A DNA stretch of 64,000 bases from contig JADJEV010000001.1 in NCBI GenBank assembly GCA_016708905.1, positions 620,001-684,000 of the forward strand, read 5' to 3'. Every line of letters starts with the position of its first letter. Positions within the stretch are counted from its first letter, which is position 1. The position numbers and the translations under genes were made by a program. This document shows, piece by piece, positions 24,328 through 34,677 of the stretch. Origin of the DNA: Candidatus Methylophosphatis roskildensis. GTDB lineage: Bacteria; Pseudomonadota; Gammaproteobacteria; Burkholderiales; Rhodocyclaceae. The notes beneath the pieces were generated by a model that saw nothing but the letters and a program-made list of their open reading frames with translations, had not been told where the DNA came from and ran no database searches.

Positions 24328-24331
<4 letters not shown>
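23709..24331 (-). CDS. rsmG: 16S rRNA (guanine527-N7)-methyltransferase RsmG, one-base frameshift near C-terminus
   Basis: RsmG uses SAM to methylate G527 of 16S rRNA. The SAM-binding core is visible as IADIGTGGGLPGIPLAIA, with FDAVISRAFS further on. As read, the frame changes after WYAMKG and ends at 23729 with an unrelated tail. Adding one G to the GGGG run near 23825 restores VNPHDEVAQLPAGFRVDKVMALKVPGLDAARHLIVIERS and a stop at 23709, exactly the expected C-terminus. I give the corrected end. The start ATG overlaps the mnmG stop. A homopolymer sequencing error is the simplest explanation. Confidence 0.93.
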
Positions 24332-26244
<1,913 letters not shown>

Positions 26245-26532
26245 GGAAGACGTGCGAAAGGCGCGAGGGACGCCATGATACGCCGCGACGCGACGAAAGC
26301 ACAGCGCCGGCGCCAAGGGGCAGTGCCGACGCACGTATAGCGTCGATTCAGGTTGTAGCACGATTATTCGGAAGACTCGGGCGGATTTGGGTCAAACAGG
26401 TGGCCGAGAAGGCGCTTTTGCGAGTGCGCCTGAGCGCTGGCCCGGTCGGATTCGACAGCCCGGTGACGTTCGGGCAATAGCGGGGCGCCCCGCGGCGAAT
26501 GCAGGGATGGGACAGCGCGGTTTGCAGGCCTG

Positions 26533-28068
26533 TCAGGTGAAGCGAAGCTGGAACGGACGTTCCATGCGCTGTTTGACCGTTGGCGGATCGAGCCATGGGC
26601 CGCTATAGGTGCTGCGCACGAATTGTATGAAGGCGCGCACACCGATCGCCAGATGCTGCGCGACCAGCGCGCTCGAGAAGCGTGCCAGGGTGTTGAGCAG
26701 GTGCGCGAGACGCATCAGGTAATGATAGCCGCGCATCGCGTTCCAATTCTTGGCGAAGAGATGCTCGTAGCGGTAACCGTGGTGCTTTTCGACCAGGTTG
26801 CAGCTCTCGATCCCCCAACGGTGACGCGCCGCCAGATTGCAGCGTTGGTGGACGTTCTCGCGCCGCAGCTTTTGGCTTGAGATCCAGGCATGTTTGGCGG
26901 TCTTTGTCACGATCTCGCCGTCCTCGTCGAGCGCTTGCCAGTTTTCGCGGCAGAGCACGACGTGCACGTCGCGGTGATGGCGGTGGTTGGGTCCGTATTC
27001 GTAACGAATGTCATTGACCCAACGAAAGTGCTGCGCTCGCTCGCCCCAGCTCTGGCGGTGTTCATTGTCGGGTTTGAACTTCAGCAGAGCGCCGTATTCC
27101 GTCCACACCGTGGGCAGCGAATCGTCTTTGAGCACGATCATGAACTGCCAGTGATAATCGCGGCAACGCTCCAGCACGGGCCCGTTGGGATACAGTCCGT
27201 CAAGCAGCAGCATCACCGCCAGGCGGGGAAAGGCCTTTTTGATGCGCTCGGCCAGGCGGTGAAAGGCCCGCAGCTCGCAGTCCTGCTTGTTCTGCTCGGT
27301 GTCACCGTGCTGATAGTCGAGAAACTCGCTCATCAGCGGAATCACCATGCCGTTGTGAAAGCACAGGTTCGCTTCCAGGACATAGACGTGGTACTGATAG
27401 CGGGCGTGCTCGGGCGCGTCCTGATCGGACCCTGACAGACGCTTTTCCTGTAGCGACTCGCTCCACAAAGTGGCGCCGCCCACCTTCTGCGTGCCATCGA
27501 TGGCGATGGGATAGCAGTTATTGATCCGGTAGTTTGCAAACTTCTTCTTGCGGATGAGCCGCTCGACCAAATCGATATGTGCGTGCTCGATTTGGCCCAC
27601 ATCGATCTTGCTCAGCAGACGAAACAACGTATCGGCATGGGGCAAACTGTCCAACTCGGGGAACAGCAGCCGCAGGTTGTGCTCGAACATGGGCCGCGTG
27701 ATATCGGTGTTGGCTTCCCGCCGTGAGCTGTAGTGCAGGACAAACACCAGGATGCCATACAGCATCAGGCTCACCAGCGCGTGCTTGAGCTTTTTCGGGT
27801 TGCGCGTGTCCTGGATCTGACGCAGTCGTTTAAGCAGCGTCGGCAGCTGCGCTCTGAACACGCGCGCCTGCTCGGTAACGGCCTCGGTGCGCGCGTGACA
27901 TTCTTCTTCAACGCTTTGGTAAGGGCTTAAGCGGCTGGCTGGGCTCGGCGGCGCAGGAACAATGAGTCCGGCGGCTTGTTGTTGCTGGCGCAACTCACGG
28001 TACTGGTGTTTTTTTTGAAGCGCTTGCTTGGCCGCCTCTCGTGCCGGACGCCGGCTCACTTTGCCCAT
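26533..28068 (-). CDS. DDE transposase of the druA insertion sequence, copy 2
   Basis: A 511-residue protein starting at ATG 28068 (MGKVSRRPAREAAKQALQ) with a basic N-terminal region, then a helical domain (NPKKLKHALVSLMLYGILVF). Likely catalytic residues are Asp191 in CYPIAIDGTQKVGG, Asp290 in RLAVMLLLDGLYPNGPV and Glu421 in ARHRWGIESCNLVEKHHGY, the IS4-superfamily pattern with the Y/W-E-K helix. The C-terminal part holds a transposase signature RYEHLFAKNWNAMRGYHYLMRLAHLLN. The start overlaps the druA stop by 13 bases, implying joint expression. I do not recognise a named IS family for the pair. Confidence 0.88.
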   Translation of the reverse strand: MGKVSRRPAREAAKQALQKKHQYRELRQQQQAAGLIVPAPPSPASRLSPYQSVEEECHARTEAVTEQARVFRAQLPTLLKRLRQIQDTRNPKKLKHALVSLMLYGILVFVLHYSSRREANTDITRPMFEHNLRLLFPELDSLPHADTLFRLLSKIDVGQIEHAHIDLVERLIRKKKFANYRINNCYPIAIDGTQKVGGATLWSESLQEKRLSGSDQDAPEHARYQYHVYVLEANLCFHNGMVIPLMSEFLDYQHGDTEQNKQDCELRAFHRLAERIKKAFPRLAVMLLLDGLYPNGPVLERCRDYHWQFMIVLKDDSLPTVWTEYGALLKFKPDNEHRQSWGERAQHFRWVNDIRYEYGPNHRHHRDVHVVLCRENWQALDEDGEIVTKTAKHAWISSQKLRRENVHQRCNLAARHRWGIESCNLVEKHHGYRYEHLFAKNWNAMRGYHYLMRLAHLLNTLARFSSALVAQHLAIGVRAFIQFVRSTYSGPWLDPPTVKQRMERPFQLRFT

Positions 28069-28985
28069 GGTTCGTGCCTTTCCTGGAGTTGATCGCAGCA
28101 CAGCAGGCGACGGCACTGCGCCTGCAGCGCTTTGACGAAGATCAGCTTGGCAGAGCTGTGATAGTGCTTGCCGGGGCGCGCCAAACCGCGACCGCTGGTG
28201 TGCCCCAGCAACTGCCAGCCGGCGCCGCGGTAGCAGGTGCCGCGATAGTGCGCCGGATCGACAAAGCTCTCCAGCAGCAGCGGCCGGTATCCCCAGCACG
28301 CCTGCCAGTCATCGGCCAACTGGCGTGCCAGCTGGCCCAGCACATGGCTGGCCAAGTGCTCGATCCGCACCCAGGGAAACACCAGGAAACGATTATTGTT
28401 GACCACCCAGGGCAGGTTCGCCAGGCGCTGGCGCGCACTCCAGCCGATCCAGCGATCACGCGGCTCGATTGCCCTGGCCGCGCCACACAGCAGCAGATAG
28501 CCCAGGCTTCGATCGGCGGCCTCAATGCGGTAGCGCGCCCAATAGCCAAACGGCTTGTGGTAGCCCAGCGGATGAAAGCGCTCGACATAGGCATTGCACT
28601 GCGCCACATCGTGCGCCTGCCCAAGCAGGCGCAAGCGCACCGGCCCAAGCTGCGCCAACGTGCACTGCACCGACTCACCCGAGACAATCGGCACGCTGGG
28701 CGTTGCTGCCCTGTCCCGCCCGCTCGTCTGGTCGCCGCCCTGTGTGCGCCGCGCCGGCAGACGAATCTCGCCGCCCGCTTCCAGGCGCGCCAGCAACTTC
28801 CTGCAAGCCTCTTTCTTGGGCGCACCCGCCGGCGTGAGCCACCCCAGATGTTCGCACAGCGTGTCAGCCAATTCCGAGCGCGCCAACCTGGGAAAGCGCT
28901 CTATCAGAGTGCGGATGTAGGCAATATCTTCTGCGCCAATCTCGCGATTGCCTTGCCACAGGTTCAACCCATCAGATTGGAACAT
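28056..28985 (-). CDS. DruA-family (DUF4338) protein of the druA insertion sequence, copy 2
   Basis: Identical in sequence to the copy at 18578-19507 as far as I can read, so its DruA motifs are the same: the HPLG, WIGWS, NNNRFLVFPWV, SHVLG and ESFVD blocks in residues 138-267. The N-terminal segment (AEDIAYIRTLIERFP, then SELADTLCEHLGW, RKLLARLE) resembles a winged-helix-like fold, which may bind DNA; the fusion protein at 14520-16790 has a comparable N-terminal part (RIVLNKLERRGLIELPA). The gene is the first of the two-gene element. No DruB, C, D or E homologues are nearby. Confidence 0.87.
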   Translation of the reverse strand: MFQSDGLNLWQGNREIGAEDIAYIRTLIERFPRLARSELADTLCEHLGWLTPAGAPKKEACRKLLARLEAGGEIRLPARRTQGGDQTSGRDRAATPSVPIVSGESVQCTLAQLGPVRLRLLGQAHDVAQCNAYVERFHPLGYHKPFGYWARYRIEAADRSLGYLLLCGAARAIEPRDRWIGWSARQRLANLPWVVNNNRFLVFPWVRIEHLASHVLGQLARQLADDWQACWGYRPLLLESFVDPAHYRGTCYRGAGWQLLGHTSGRGLARPGKHYHSSAKLIFVKALQAQCRRLLCCDQLQERHEPWAK

Positions 28986-29240
28986 CGCGTGAAAGCCCTT
29001 AAGGCGTGTTGGCTCACGCTCGATTATCCAAGACCGAAATCCGGCTGTCTAGCCCTTTCGCGAAGAAAATATTTTTGCCCGCGCTCCCACCCCTTGTAGC
29101 ATCAGGGTTTCAGCACATGTGCGTCGGCACTGGCCAAGGGGTGGATTTCATTTGCTTACAAAGTGCCCCCGCTGGCCGCGATGGCTTGCGCTAGCATTGA
29201 AGCGTCGAATGTTGGGTGTCCGATGAGCAAGGAGAATGAA

Positions 29241-29558
29241 ATGTTGAAGCGACTGATTGCCGCGGGAATTGCGACATGTCTGCTCGGTGGATTCGCCGCA
29301 AGCGCCTACGCTCGCGATGGGTGGCGCCACGACGGCCGGCACCACAGAGGTTGGCATCACGGCGAACACCGTCGGGGTCCGGTTTTTCTGGCGCCTCCGA
29401 CTGCCTACTACCCGAGGTATTATGCGCCGCCGATCGTGTATGCACCCCCTCCACCGAGGGTGGTCTATCCGGCGCCCATCTACTACGAGGAACAGCCGAT
29501 GTATCACCGGCGGCCAGGCGTAACGATCTCCATCCCGCCTGTCTTTATCGGGTTCTAG
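29241..29558 (+). CDS. Small secreted His/Pro/Tyr-rich protein
   Basis: A 105-residue protein with a clear signal peptide (MLKRLIAAGIATCLLGGFAASAYA, cut near residue 24). It is followed by a His-rich stretch (WRHDGRHHRGWHHGEHRRG) and a Pro/Tyr-rich tail (YYPRYYAPPIVYAPPPPR). The start was chosen for the AAGGAG just upstream; an earlier in-frame ATG lacks this. Similar PXPV-type small exported proteins are common in betaproteobacteria and have no known function; the His cluster could bind metal (inference). Confidence 0.75.
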   Translation: MLKRLIAAGIATCLLGGFAASAYARDGWRHDGRHHRGWHHGEHRRGPVFLAPPTAYYPRYYAPPIVYAPPPPRVVYPAPIYYEEQPMYHRRPGVTISIPPVFIGF

Positions 29559-29564
29559 TCGGGC

Positions 29565-29580
29565 TGTTTCACGTGAAACG
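29565..29580. other. parS: parS centromere site 1
   Basis: TGTTTCACGTGAAACG matches the bacterial parS consensus TGTTTCACGTGAAACA at 15 of 16 positions. It lies 7 bases after the small secreted-protein stop, 6.5 kb from the probable oriC. Confidence 0.9.
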
Positions 29581-29597
29581 GGGCGCAAATGCGCCCC
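29580..29597. terminator. Hairpin between convergent genes
   Basis: GGGGCGC, loop AAAT, GCGCCCC. It sits between the stops of the secreted-protein gene (+) and the TauE-family gene (-). No long T-run follows on either side, so termination is only likely. Confidence 0.5.
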
Positions 29598-29609
29598 GCC
29601 TTCCTGCTG

Positions 29610-30368
29610 CTACTGCTCCAGCAATTCCCAGGCAAATCGCACAATCAAGAGCGATACAACCACCAGAAACAAGCATCGCACCAGCCAGCTTCCATGTCGC
29701 AGCGCCAGTTGACTTCCAATCAGCGCGCCCGCCATATTGAAGACAGCCATCCCAAACCCTAGCTGCCACATAATGGCTCCGCCGGAACCGAAGTGCAACA
29801 GTGCCGCAAAATTCGTCATGACGTTGACCACCTTGGCTGTTGCCGAAGCCCGCAGGAAATCGAAGCCGAAGAACCGAACAAACAGAAAGATCAGAAAACT
29901 TCCGGTCCCGGGCCCGAAAAACCCGTCGTAGAACCCTATTCCGCCACCCAGCACTAGCGCCCCGATGGTATGTCGCCTGCCGAACTGCAATTCGAGGTCG
30001 GTGTGACCGAAATCCTTGCGTGTCCATGTATAGGCGGCAACGACGACCAATAGCACCAAAACCAGTGGCTTCAGTATCGCTTGGGGCAAAATCGTGACGG
30101 TCGTCGCGCCGAGAAAGGCGAAGAAGAACGCCGCTCCAGCAGCAGGCAAAGCAGCCCGCCAAGGAATTCGAACCCGACGCACATAGCGCAACGCCGCGCT
30201 TGCCGTTCCAAAAACCGCGGCAAGCTTGTTCGTTCCGAAGATCGTGGCCGCAGCGGTCTGCGGAAACGCGCTGAAGAGTAGCGGAATCTGGATCAGCCCA
30301 CCGCCGCCGACCACAGCATCAATCAATCCCGCAATGAATGCACCAGCAAGAAGCAGCGGTAGTTCCAT
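29610..30368 (-). CDS. TauE/SafE-family (TSUP) membrane permease
   Basis: A 252-residue hydrophobic protein with about seven to eight membrane segments and the two repeated glycine-rich motifs of this family: AGLIDAVVGGGGLIQIPLLF near the N-terminus and GGGIGFYDGFFGPGTGSFLIF in the second half. Family members export or import sulfite, sulfoacetate or other small anions; the substrate here cannot be told. It is flanked on both sides by parS sites. Confidence 0.88.
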   Translation of the reverse strand: MELPLLLAGAFIAGLIDAVVGGGGLIQIPLLFSAFPQTAAATIFGTNKLAAVFGTASAALRYVRRVRIPWRAALPAAGAAFFFAFLGATTVTILPQAILKPLVLVLLVVVAAYTWTRKDFGHTDLELQFGRRHTIGALVLGGGIGFYDGFFGPGTGSFLIFLFVRFFGFDFLRASATAKVVNVMTNFAALLHFGSGGAIMWQLGFGMAVFNMAGALIGSQLALRHGSWLVRCLFLVVVSLLIVRFAWELLEQ

Positions 30369-30375
30369 GACTCAG

Positions 30376-30391
30376 CGTTTCACGTGAAACG
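30376..30391. other. parS: parS centromere site 2
   Basis: CGTTTCACGTGAAACG, part of an 18-bp perfect palindrome at 30375-30392, matches the parS consensus at 14 of 16 positions. It lies 7 bases upstream of the TauE-family start codon. Confidence 0.85.
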
Positions 30392-30570
30392 CGAGTCGTC
30401 CGTCGCCTGACCGCGCATGGCCTTGCGTCGACACGCTGGCCCGCCGGTTTTGCGGCAGCAACGCAACCGCTGCGAGCGACCGGCGGGCGATCAGCGGATC
30501 TCTCGGAACCTGGCTCCTAACCTGCCTCATCGCGCCGATCCCTGGTCAATCACGTCAGCTGCGAAGTAGC

Positions 30571-31920
30571 CTATTTGCCAATACAAAAACGGGAAAAAAT
30601 CTCCCCCAGCAGATCGTCCGAAGAAAACTCCCCGGTGATCTCACCCAAGACTGACTGAGCCAATCGCAGTTCTTCGGCGAACAACTCGGGCTGTCCCGCC
30701 ACAGCTTCCGCCTCTGCCAGGAACGCGGCGCTTTCCTGCAGCGCCCGAATGTGGCGCTCGCGGGCAAGGAAGACATCCTCGACCCCCTCCTGCCAACCGC
30801 CGATTCGCAGCAATTCCCGTTGCAACAGCTCGATGCCGTCGCCAGTGCGCGCAGAAAGACCGACCCACACCCGGTCGCCGCGGTGCTCACAGAAGCTTGG
30901 CAATCGCGCAAGATCGATCTTGTTGGCTACGACTACATGCTCGACCCCGGATGGCAATCTTTCCTCGATCGCGTCATCAGCCCCGCTCCATCCGGAGCGC
31001 GCGTCGACCAAATGCAACACAATGTCTGCGCGTCCAATCTCGGTCCAGCTTCGCTCGATCCCGATCTTCTCAATCTGATCCGAGCTATCGCGTAGACCTG
31101 CAGTATCGACGACATGCAGCGGCACCCCTTCGAGCTGGATCGATTCCCTCAGCGCATCGCGCGTGGTTCCGGCGATTTCCGTAACGATCGCCCGCTCTTC
31201 TCCGGCCAACCGGTTGAGAAGGCTGGACTTTCCGACATTCGGCTGACCCGCCAGCACGACTTGCAGCCCGCTGCGCAGCAGACTTCCTTGCTTCGCTTTC
31301 ACCAGAATTCCATCAACAGTTCGGTGGATCGTTCCAAGACGCCTCAGTGCATCTTCCCGATCGGCCGATCCCACCTCTTCCTCCGGGAAATCAAGAGCGG
31401 CCTCCACCCGCATTCGCAGATCGGTCAATCCCGCCTGCAAGCCGCGTATCGCCAGAGAGAACTCGCCGGAAAGCGAACGCATGGCGGAACGCACCGCCTG
31501 CTCGCTGGACGCCTCGATCAGGTCGGCCACAGCCTCGGCTTGCGGCAGATCAAGCTTGCCGTTCAGGAAGGCGCGTTGCGTGAACTCTCCGGGTTCCGCC
31601 AGCCGGGCACCAAGATCGATGCAGCGGGAGAGGAGCATGCGCAGCGGGACAGGACCGCCGTGCCCTTGCAGTTCCAGGACATCCTCGCCGGTGAACGAAT
31701 GCGGAGCCGGATAGAGAATCGCAATTACCTGGTCTATCGTCGAGCCATCCGCCGAGCGAATGGTTGCGAGTTTCGCAACTCGTGGATCGAGCTTCCGCCC
31801 GACTACGGTTGTCGCCAACCCGCCGAGTTGCGGCCCCGAAACACGCACCACGCCGACACCACCGCGCCCCGACGCGGTGGCAATCGCGGCGATAATGTCA
31901 GACGGCCTTGGCCTTGCCAC
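30571..31920 (-). CDS. mnmE: tRNA modification GTPase MnmE (TrmE)
   Basis: Partner of MnmG in wobble-uridine modification. The 449 residues show the N-terminal folate-binding domain (AAIATASGRGGVGVVRVSG), GHGGPVPLRMLL, a circularly placed G domain with VVLAGQPNVGKSSLLNRLAG (G1), DTAG (G3) and NKID (G4), and the C-terminal FCIGK that gives the catalytic cysteine. The start is GTG at 31920, overlapping the yidC stop by 23 bases; no ATG is available in the right place. A parS-bearing gap of 180 bases separates it from the TauE gene. Confidence 0.97.
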   Translation of the reverse strand: MARPRPSDIIAAIATASGRGGVGVVRVSGPQLGGLATTVVGRKLDPRVAKLATIRSADGSTIDQVIAILYPAPHSFTGEDVLELQGHGGPVPLRMLLSRCIDLGARLAEPGEFTQRAFLNGKLDLPQAEAVADLIEASSEQAVRSAMRSLSGEFSLAIRGLQAGLTDLRMRVEAALDFPEEEVGSADREDALRRLGTIHRTVDGILVKAKQGSLLRSGLQVVLAGQPNVGKSSLLNRLAGEERAIVTEIAGTTRDALRESIQLEGVPLHVVDTAGLRDSSDQIEKIGIERSWTEIGRADIVLHLVDARSGWSGADDAIEERLPSGVEHVVVANKIDLARLPSFCEHRGDRVWVGLSARTGDGIELLQRELLRIGGWQEGVEDVFLARERHIRALQESAAFLAEAEAVAGQPELFAEELRLAQSVLGEITGEFSSDDLLGEIFSRFCIGK

Positions 31921-33565
31921 CCTCGATCATCCGGGTGATCTGCCATTGCTGGGCTATCGAGAGCAGGTTATTGACGACCCAGTAGAGCACCAGACCGGCA
32001 GGAAAGAACAGAAACATGCCGGTAAACACAATTGGCATGAACATCATAACCTTGGCCTGGATCGGGTCCGGAGGCGTCGGGTTCAGTTTGGTCTGGATCA
32101 GCATTGTCGCGCCCATTACCAAAGGCAGTATGAAGAACGGGTCCTTGGCCGACAGATCCTGGATCCAGCCCAACCAGGGCGCATGGCGCATCTCGACACT
32201 GCCCAACAGTACCCAATAGAGCGAAATGAACACAGGTATTTGCACGACGATAGGGAGGCATCCTCCCAGCGGGTTGATCTTTTCCTTCTTGTAGAGCTCC
32301 ATCATTTCCTGATTAAGCTTCGCGCGATCGTCGCCGTACTGCTCCTTGAGGCGCGTGAGCTTCGGCATAACCAGGCGCATCTTCGCCATCGACTTGTAAC
32401 TCGCAGCCGACAGAGGGAAAAACGCCGCCTTGATCAGCACCGTCAATGCAATGATCGCCCAGCCCCAGTTGCCGATGAGCTTGTGGAACCACTCGAGCAC
32501 CCAGAACAACGGCGCAGCGATCATCGTCAACCAGCCGTAATCGACCACCAGATCAAACCCGGTCGCAACAAATCCGGGATTCGACGGGTCCGGGCTCTTG
32601 AGCCGGCCCTGCTCCTGCGGACCCGCAAACAGCGGCGCCGAGATCGTGCCCGTCGAGCCGGGCGCGATGTTGGCCACCGGCAGAATCACACCTGCGGAAT
32701 ACAGGTTGTCGGAAACCTTGCGCACAAAGAACTCCCGCTCGGCACTACCCTGCGGCAACCAAGCCGACACGAAGTAGTGCTGAACGATGCCGATCCAGCC
32801 GTTGTTGGCCTTGGGCGGGAACTTCGCCTTGTCCTTGGCGATGTCCTCGAAGGTAATCTTCTTGTATTTCTCGCCCTCAGTGTACAGCGCAACACCGGTA
32901 AATGTCTGCACCATCCGTGTTTCGCTCGGCGGTGCAGTGCCGTCACGCTCGAGCTGGAAATACGCGTTTGGCGCAATAGCCTCCGTTCCCTTGTTGCCTA
33001 TTTCGTACGAGACATCAATCAGGTAACTGCCTCGATGGAAGGTCAATACTTTGCTCACCGAGAGTCCCTTCGCCTCGGGTGCCTCGAGTCGCAGTTCGAC
33101 CCTGTCCTTGCCCTCCGCCAAGCTGTAGCTGCCGGGCGCCAGTTTGAACATAGTCTTGTGTGACGGCAAACCTTCGCCGATCAATCCGGACTGCGCGCGA
33201 TAAATGTGCTGGCCCCCGGATTCGAGCAGCACGAAGTTCTTGCTCATATCGGAGGTCGCCTTGTGCCTCGTCAGCTCCAGCCTCACGATATCACCACCCT
33301 GGGCCGAGACCTCCGCAATGTACAGGTCGGTCGCAACGATCGCCTTGGCCAAAGCCGCGGCAGGCGCTACTGGGCCAACGACCGGGACGGCACTGCTGCT
33401 TGCGGACAAGCTCGTCGTCGGTGTCGGCACGCCTGTCGGTGTCACATTTTTTTCGGCCGGCACCGCTGCGGATTGGGCTGGCAGATGCTGGCGCTGCCAA
33501 CCGTCCCACAACATCACCAATGAGAAAGTGAGAATCAAAACTAGTATCAGGCGCTGCGAATCCAT
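31898..33565 (-). CDS. yidC: Membrane protein insertase YidC
   Basis: A 555-residue YidC of Gram-negative type: an N-terminal membrane anchor (RLILVLILTFSLVMLWDGWQ), a large periplasmic domain to about residue 340, then five conserved membrane segments including WFHKLIGNWGWAIIALTVLIKAAFFPL, PLGGCLPIVVQIPVFISLYWVL and a final VFTGMFLFFPAGLVLYWVVNNLLSIAQQW. It inserts membrane proteins alone or with SecYEG. It sits in the standard rpmH-rnpA-yidD-yidC-mnmE order. Confidence 0.97.
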   Translation of the reverse strand: MDSQRLILVLILTFSLVMLWDGWQRQHLPAQSAAVPAEKNVTPTGVPTPTTSLSASSSAVPVVGPVAPAAALAKAIVATDLYIAEVSAQGGDIVRLELTRHKATSDMSKNFVLLESGGQHIYRAQSGLIGEGLPSHKTMFKLAPGSYSLAEGKDRVELRLEAPEAKGLSVSKVLTFHRGSYLIDVSYEIGNKGTEAIAPNAYFQLERDGTAPPSETRMVQTFTGVALYTEGEKYKKITFEDIAKDKAKFPPKANNGWIGIVQHYFVSAWLPQGSAEREFFVRKVSDNLYSAGVILPVANIAPGSTGTISAPLFAGPQEQGRLKSPDPSNPGFVATGFDLVVDYGWLTMIAAPLFWVLEWFHKLIGNWGWAIIALTVLIKAAFFPLSAASYKSMAKMRLVMPKLTRLKEQYGDDRAKLNQEMMELYKKEKINPLGGCLPIVVQIPVFISLYWVLLGSVEMRHAPWLGWIQDLSAKDPFFILPLVMGATMLIQTKLNPTPPDPIQAKVMMFMPIVFTGMFLFFPAGLVLYWVVNNLLSIAQQWQITRMIEGGKAKAV

Positions 33566-33656
33566 ATGCGGAGAGTCTTTCCGGTCTGTGAATCAGCGAC
33601 GGCACGAGCCATCGAGGCGACAAGAATACGTGATCAAGGGTGGCAACGGATCGAAC

Positions 33657-33866
33657 TCATGGGACCGGATCAATACCACCTGGATTCCACGGATGGCAGC
33701 GCCCGACCCGACAGGAACCTAGCCACAGGCCATACACCACGCCGTGCTTTTCGACCGCCTCGCGCGCATAGTTGGCGCAGCTTGGATAGAAACGGCAGTT
33801 GTGTCCGAGCAGCGGGCTGATCAGGTAGCTGTACCCCTGCAGAACCGTGCATACCAAGCGTCTCAT
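33657..33866 (-). CDS. yidD: Membrane protein insertion efficiency factor YidD
   Basis: 69 residues with the family pattern: YLISPLLGHNCRFYPSCANYAREAVEKHG, then CHPWNPGGIDPVP. YidD is a small membrane-associated helper of YidC-dependent insertion. ATG overlaps the rnpA stop as ATGA. Confidence 0.95.
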   Translation of the reverse strand: MRRLVCTVLQGYSYLISPLLGHNCRFYPSCANYAREAVEKHGVVYGLWLGSCRVGRCHPWNPGGIDPVP

Positions 33867-34237
33867 TCGGGCAGCCGCTTTAGCAGACCATCGATCTCGG
33901 CGCGCACCGCCGGCTTCTCCATCCGTCCCAAACCTGCCGAAAGACGCAACACCATATCGAAGGCGGGCAGGTAGACACGCACCGTTCTGAAAGCTTCCCG
34001 CGCTTGGCGCCTGACCAGGTTTCTATCCACCGCGCGGCCCATCAGCTTCTTCCCAACAACGACGCCCAATCTCGCAAAGGCCAAGCCAGCCGGACGATAG
34101 AGGAGTTGGAAGTGCTCACTGCGAAGCGATCTGCGAAAAGCAAAAACGGATGAAAAATCATCCGTTGTGCCAAGTCTGTCGATGCGTCGAAGACACTGGC
34201 AAGCCGGCTTGCGCTCTACCTCGGCGGGCTCGTTCAG
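33863..34237 (-). CDS. rnpA: Ribonuclease P protein component (start codon uncertain)
   Basis: The protein part of RNase P, which removes tRNA 5' leaders. The body is clear: LRRIDRLGTTDDFSSVFAFRRS, GVVVGKKLMGRAVDRNLVRRQAREAFR (the RNR-type signature) and a normal C-terminus. The start is unclear: no ATG, GTG or TTG is found in frame just before LRRIDRL. The nearest options are CTG at 34237, which would overlap the rpmH stop as CTGA, or ATG at 34390, which would make a 175-residue protein overlapping all of rpmH. A hidden frameshift is also possible. I give the CTG as a placeholder. Confidence 0.85.
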   Translation of the reverse strand: MNEPAEVERKPACQCLRRIDRLGTTDDFSSVFAFRRSLRSEHFQLLYRPAGLAFARLGVVVGKKLMGRAVDRNLVRRQAREAFRTVRVYLPAFDMVLRLSAGLGRMEKPAVRAEIDGLLKRLPE

Positions 34238-34368
34238 ACCGACAGGCGGCTCCGGCCCTTCGCCCGACGCGCTCGAAGCACGGCCCGACCTGCACGAGTA
34301 CGCGACCGTACCAGAAAACCGTGTGTGCGCTTGCGACGGATGACTGAGGGTTGATATGTGCGTTTCAT
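34234..34368 (-). CDS. rpmH: 50S ribosomal protein L34
   Basis: 44 residues, MKRTYQPSVIRRKRTHGFL through a basic C-terminus, a textbook L34. It heads the rpmH-rnpA-yidD-yidC-mnmE row and is divergent from dnaA across a 309-base gap. Confidence 0.97.
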   Translation of the reverse strand: MKRTYQPSVIRRKRTHGFLVRSRTRAGRAVLRARRAKGRSRLSV

Positions 34369-34398
34369 GATCGATTTCTGACGTTGGCAAAGCCTGTG

Positions 34399-34427
34399 AT
34401 TACATCGTGCGATGTTTCTAAAGTCAA
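34399..34427 (-). promoter_or_regulatory. Probable sigma-70 promoter of rpmH
   Basis: On the minus strand TTGACT (34427-34422), a 17-base spacer, then TGTAAT (34404-34399), 31 bases upstream of the rpmH start. Confidence 0.65.
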
Positions 34428-34448
34428 TGCCTTTTTCTTCTCCCGGGC

Positions 34449-34457
34449 TGTGGATAA
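34449..34457. promoter_or_regulatory. DnaA box (perfect consensus) in the rpmH-dnaA gap
   Basis: TGTGGATAA, the complement of TTATCCACA. It lies 22 bases upstream of the rpmH -35 box and 221 bases upstream of dnaA, so it may regulate dnaA or form part of the origin. Confidence 0.75.
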
Positions 34458-34677
34458 CCTCTATCGACAGCGCTAGAATGCCAGTCCGGCCTGCGCACTC
34501 GGGCTTCAAGAAACAAACGAAGAGCGCGGGTTCGTTTGAAATGGTTATTTTTTTCATATCCTTAGTCACCAAAAACATGAGTCCTTGTCTTGGCGCGTGC
34601 TTTGACATGATCTGCTTTTCGTTGTTTTCGTGCCCAAGGCTTCAGGGTTCGCCAGCGCCCATTCTCCGGTCTGCCGC

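Larger units (their letters stand above)
26321..29132 (-). mobile_element. druA insertion sequence, copy 2 (2,812 bp, apparently intact)
   Basis: Terminal inverted repeats CAGTGCCGACGCAC at both ends, and a perfect 9-bp target duplication GCCAAGGGG at 26312-26320 and 29133-29141. Gene content equals copy 1: druA then DDE transposase, both intact here. Besides the extra T at 27236-27240, I noticed one substitution (T at 29074, C at 19596 in copy 1), so the copies are nearly identical and recent. The element lies between mnmG and a small secreted-protein gene. Confidence 0.96.

Noticed and set aside
26245..26361. Extended N-terminus of mnmG
   Set aside because: It runs into the druA IS end; ATG 26244 begins right at the FAD fold.
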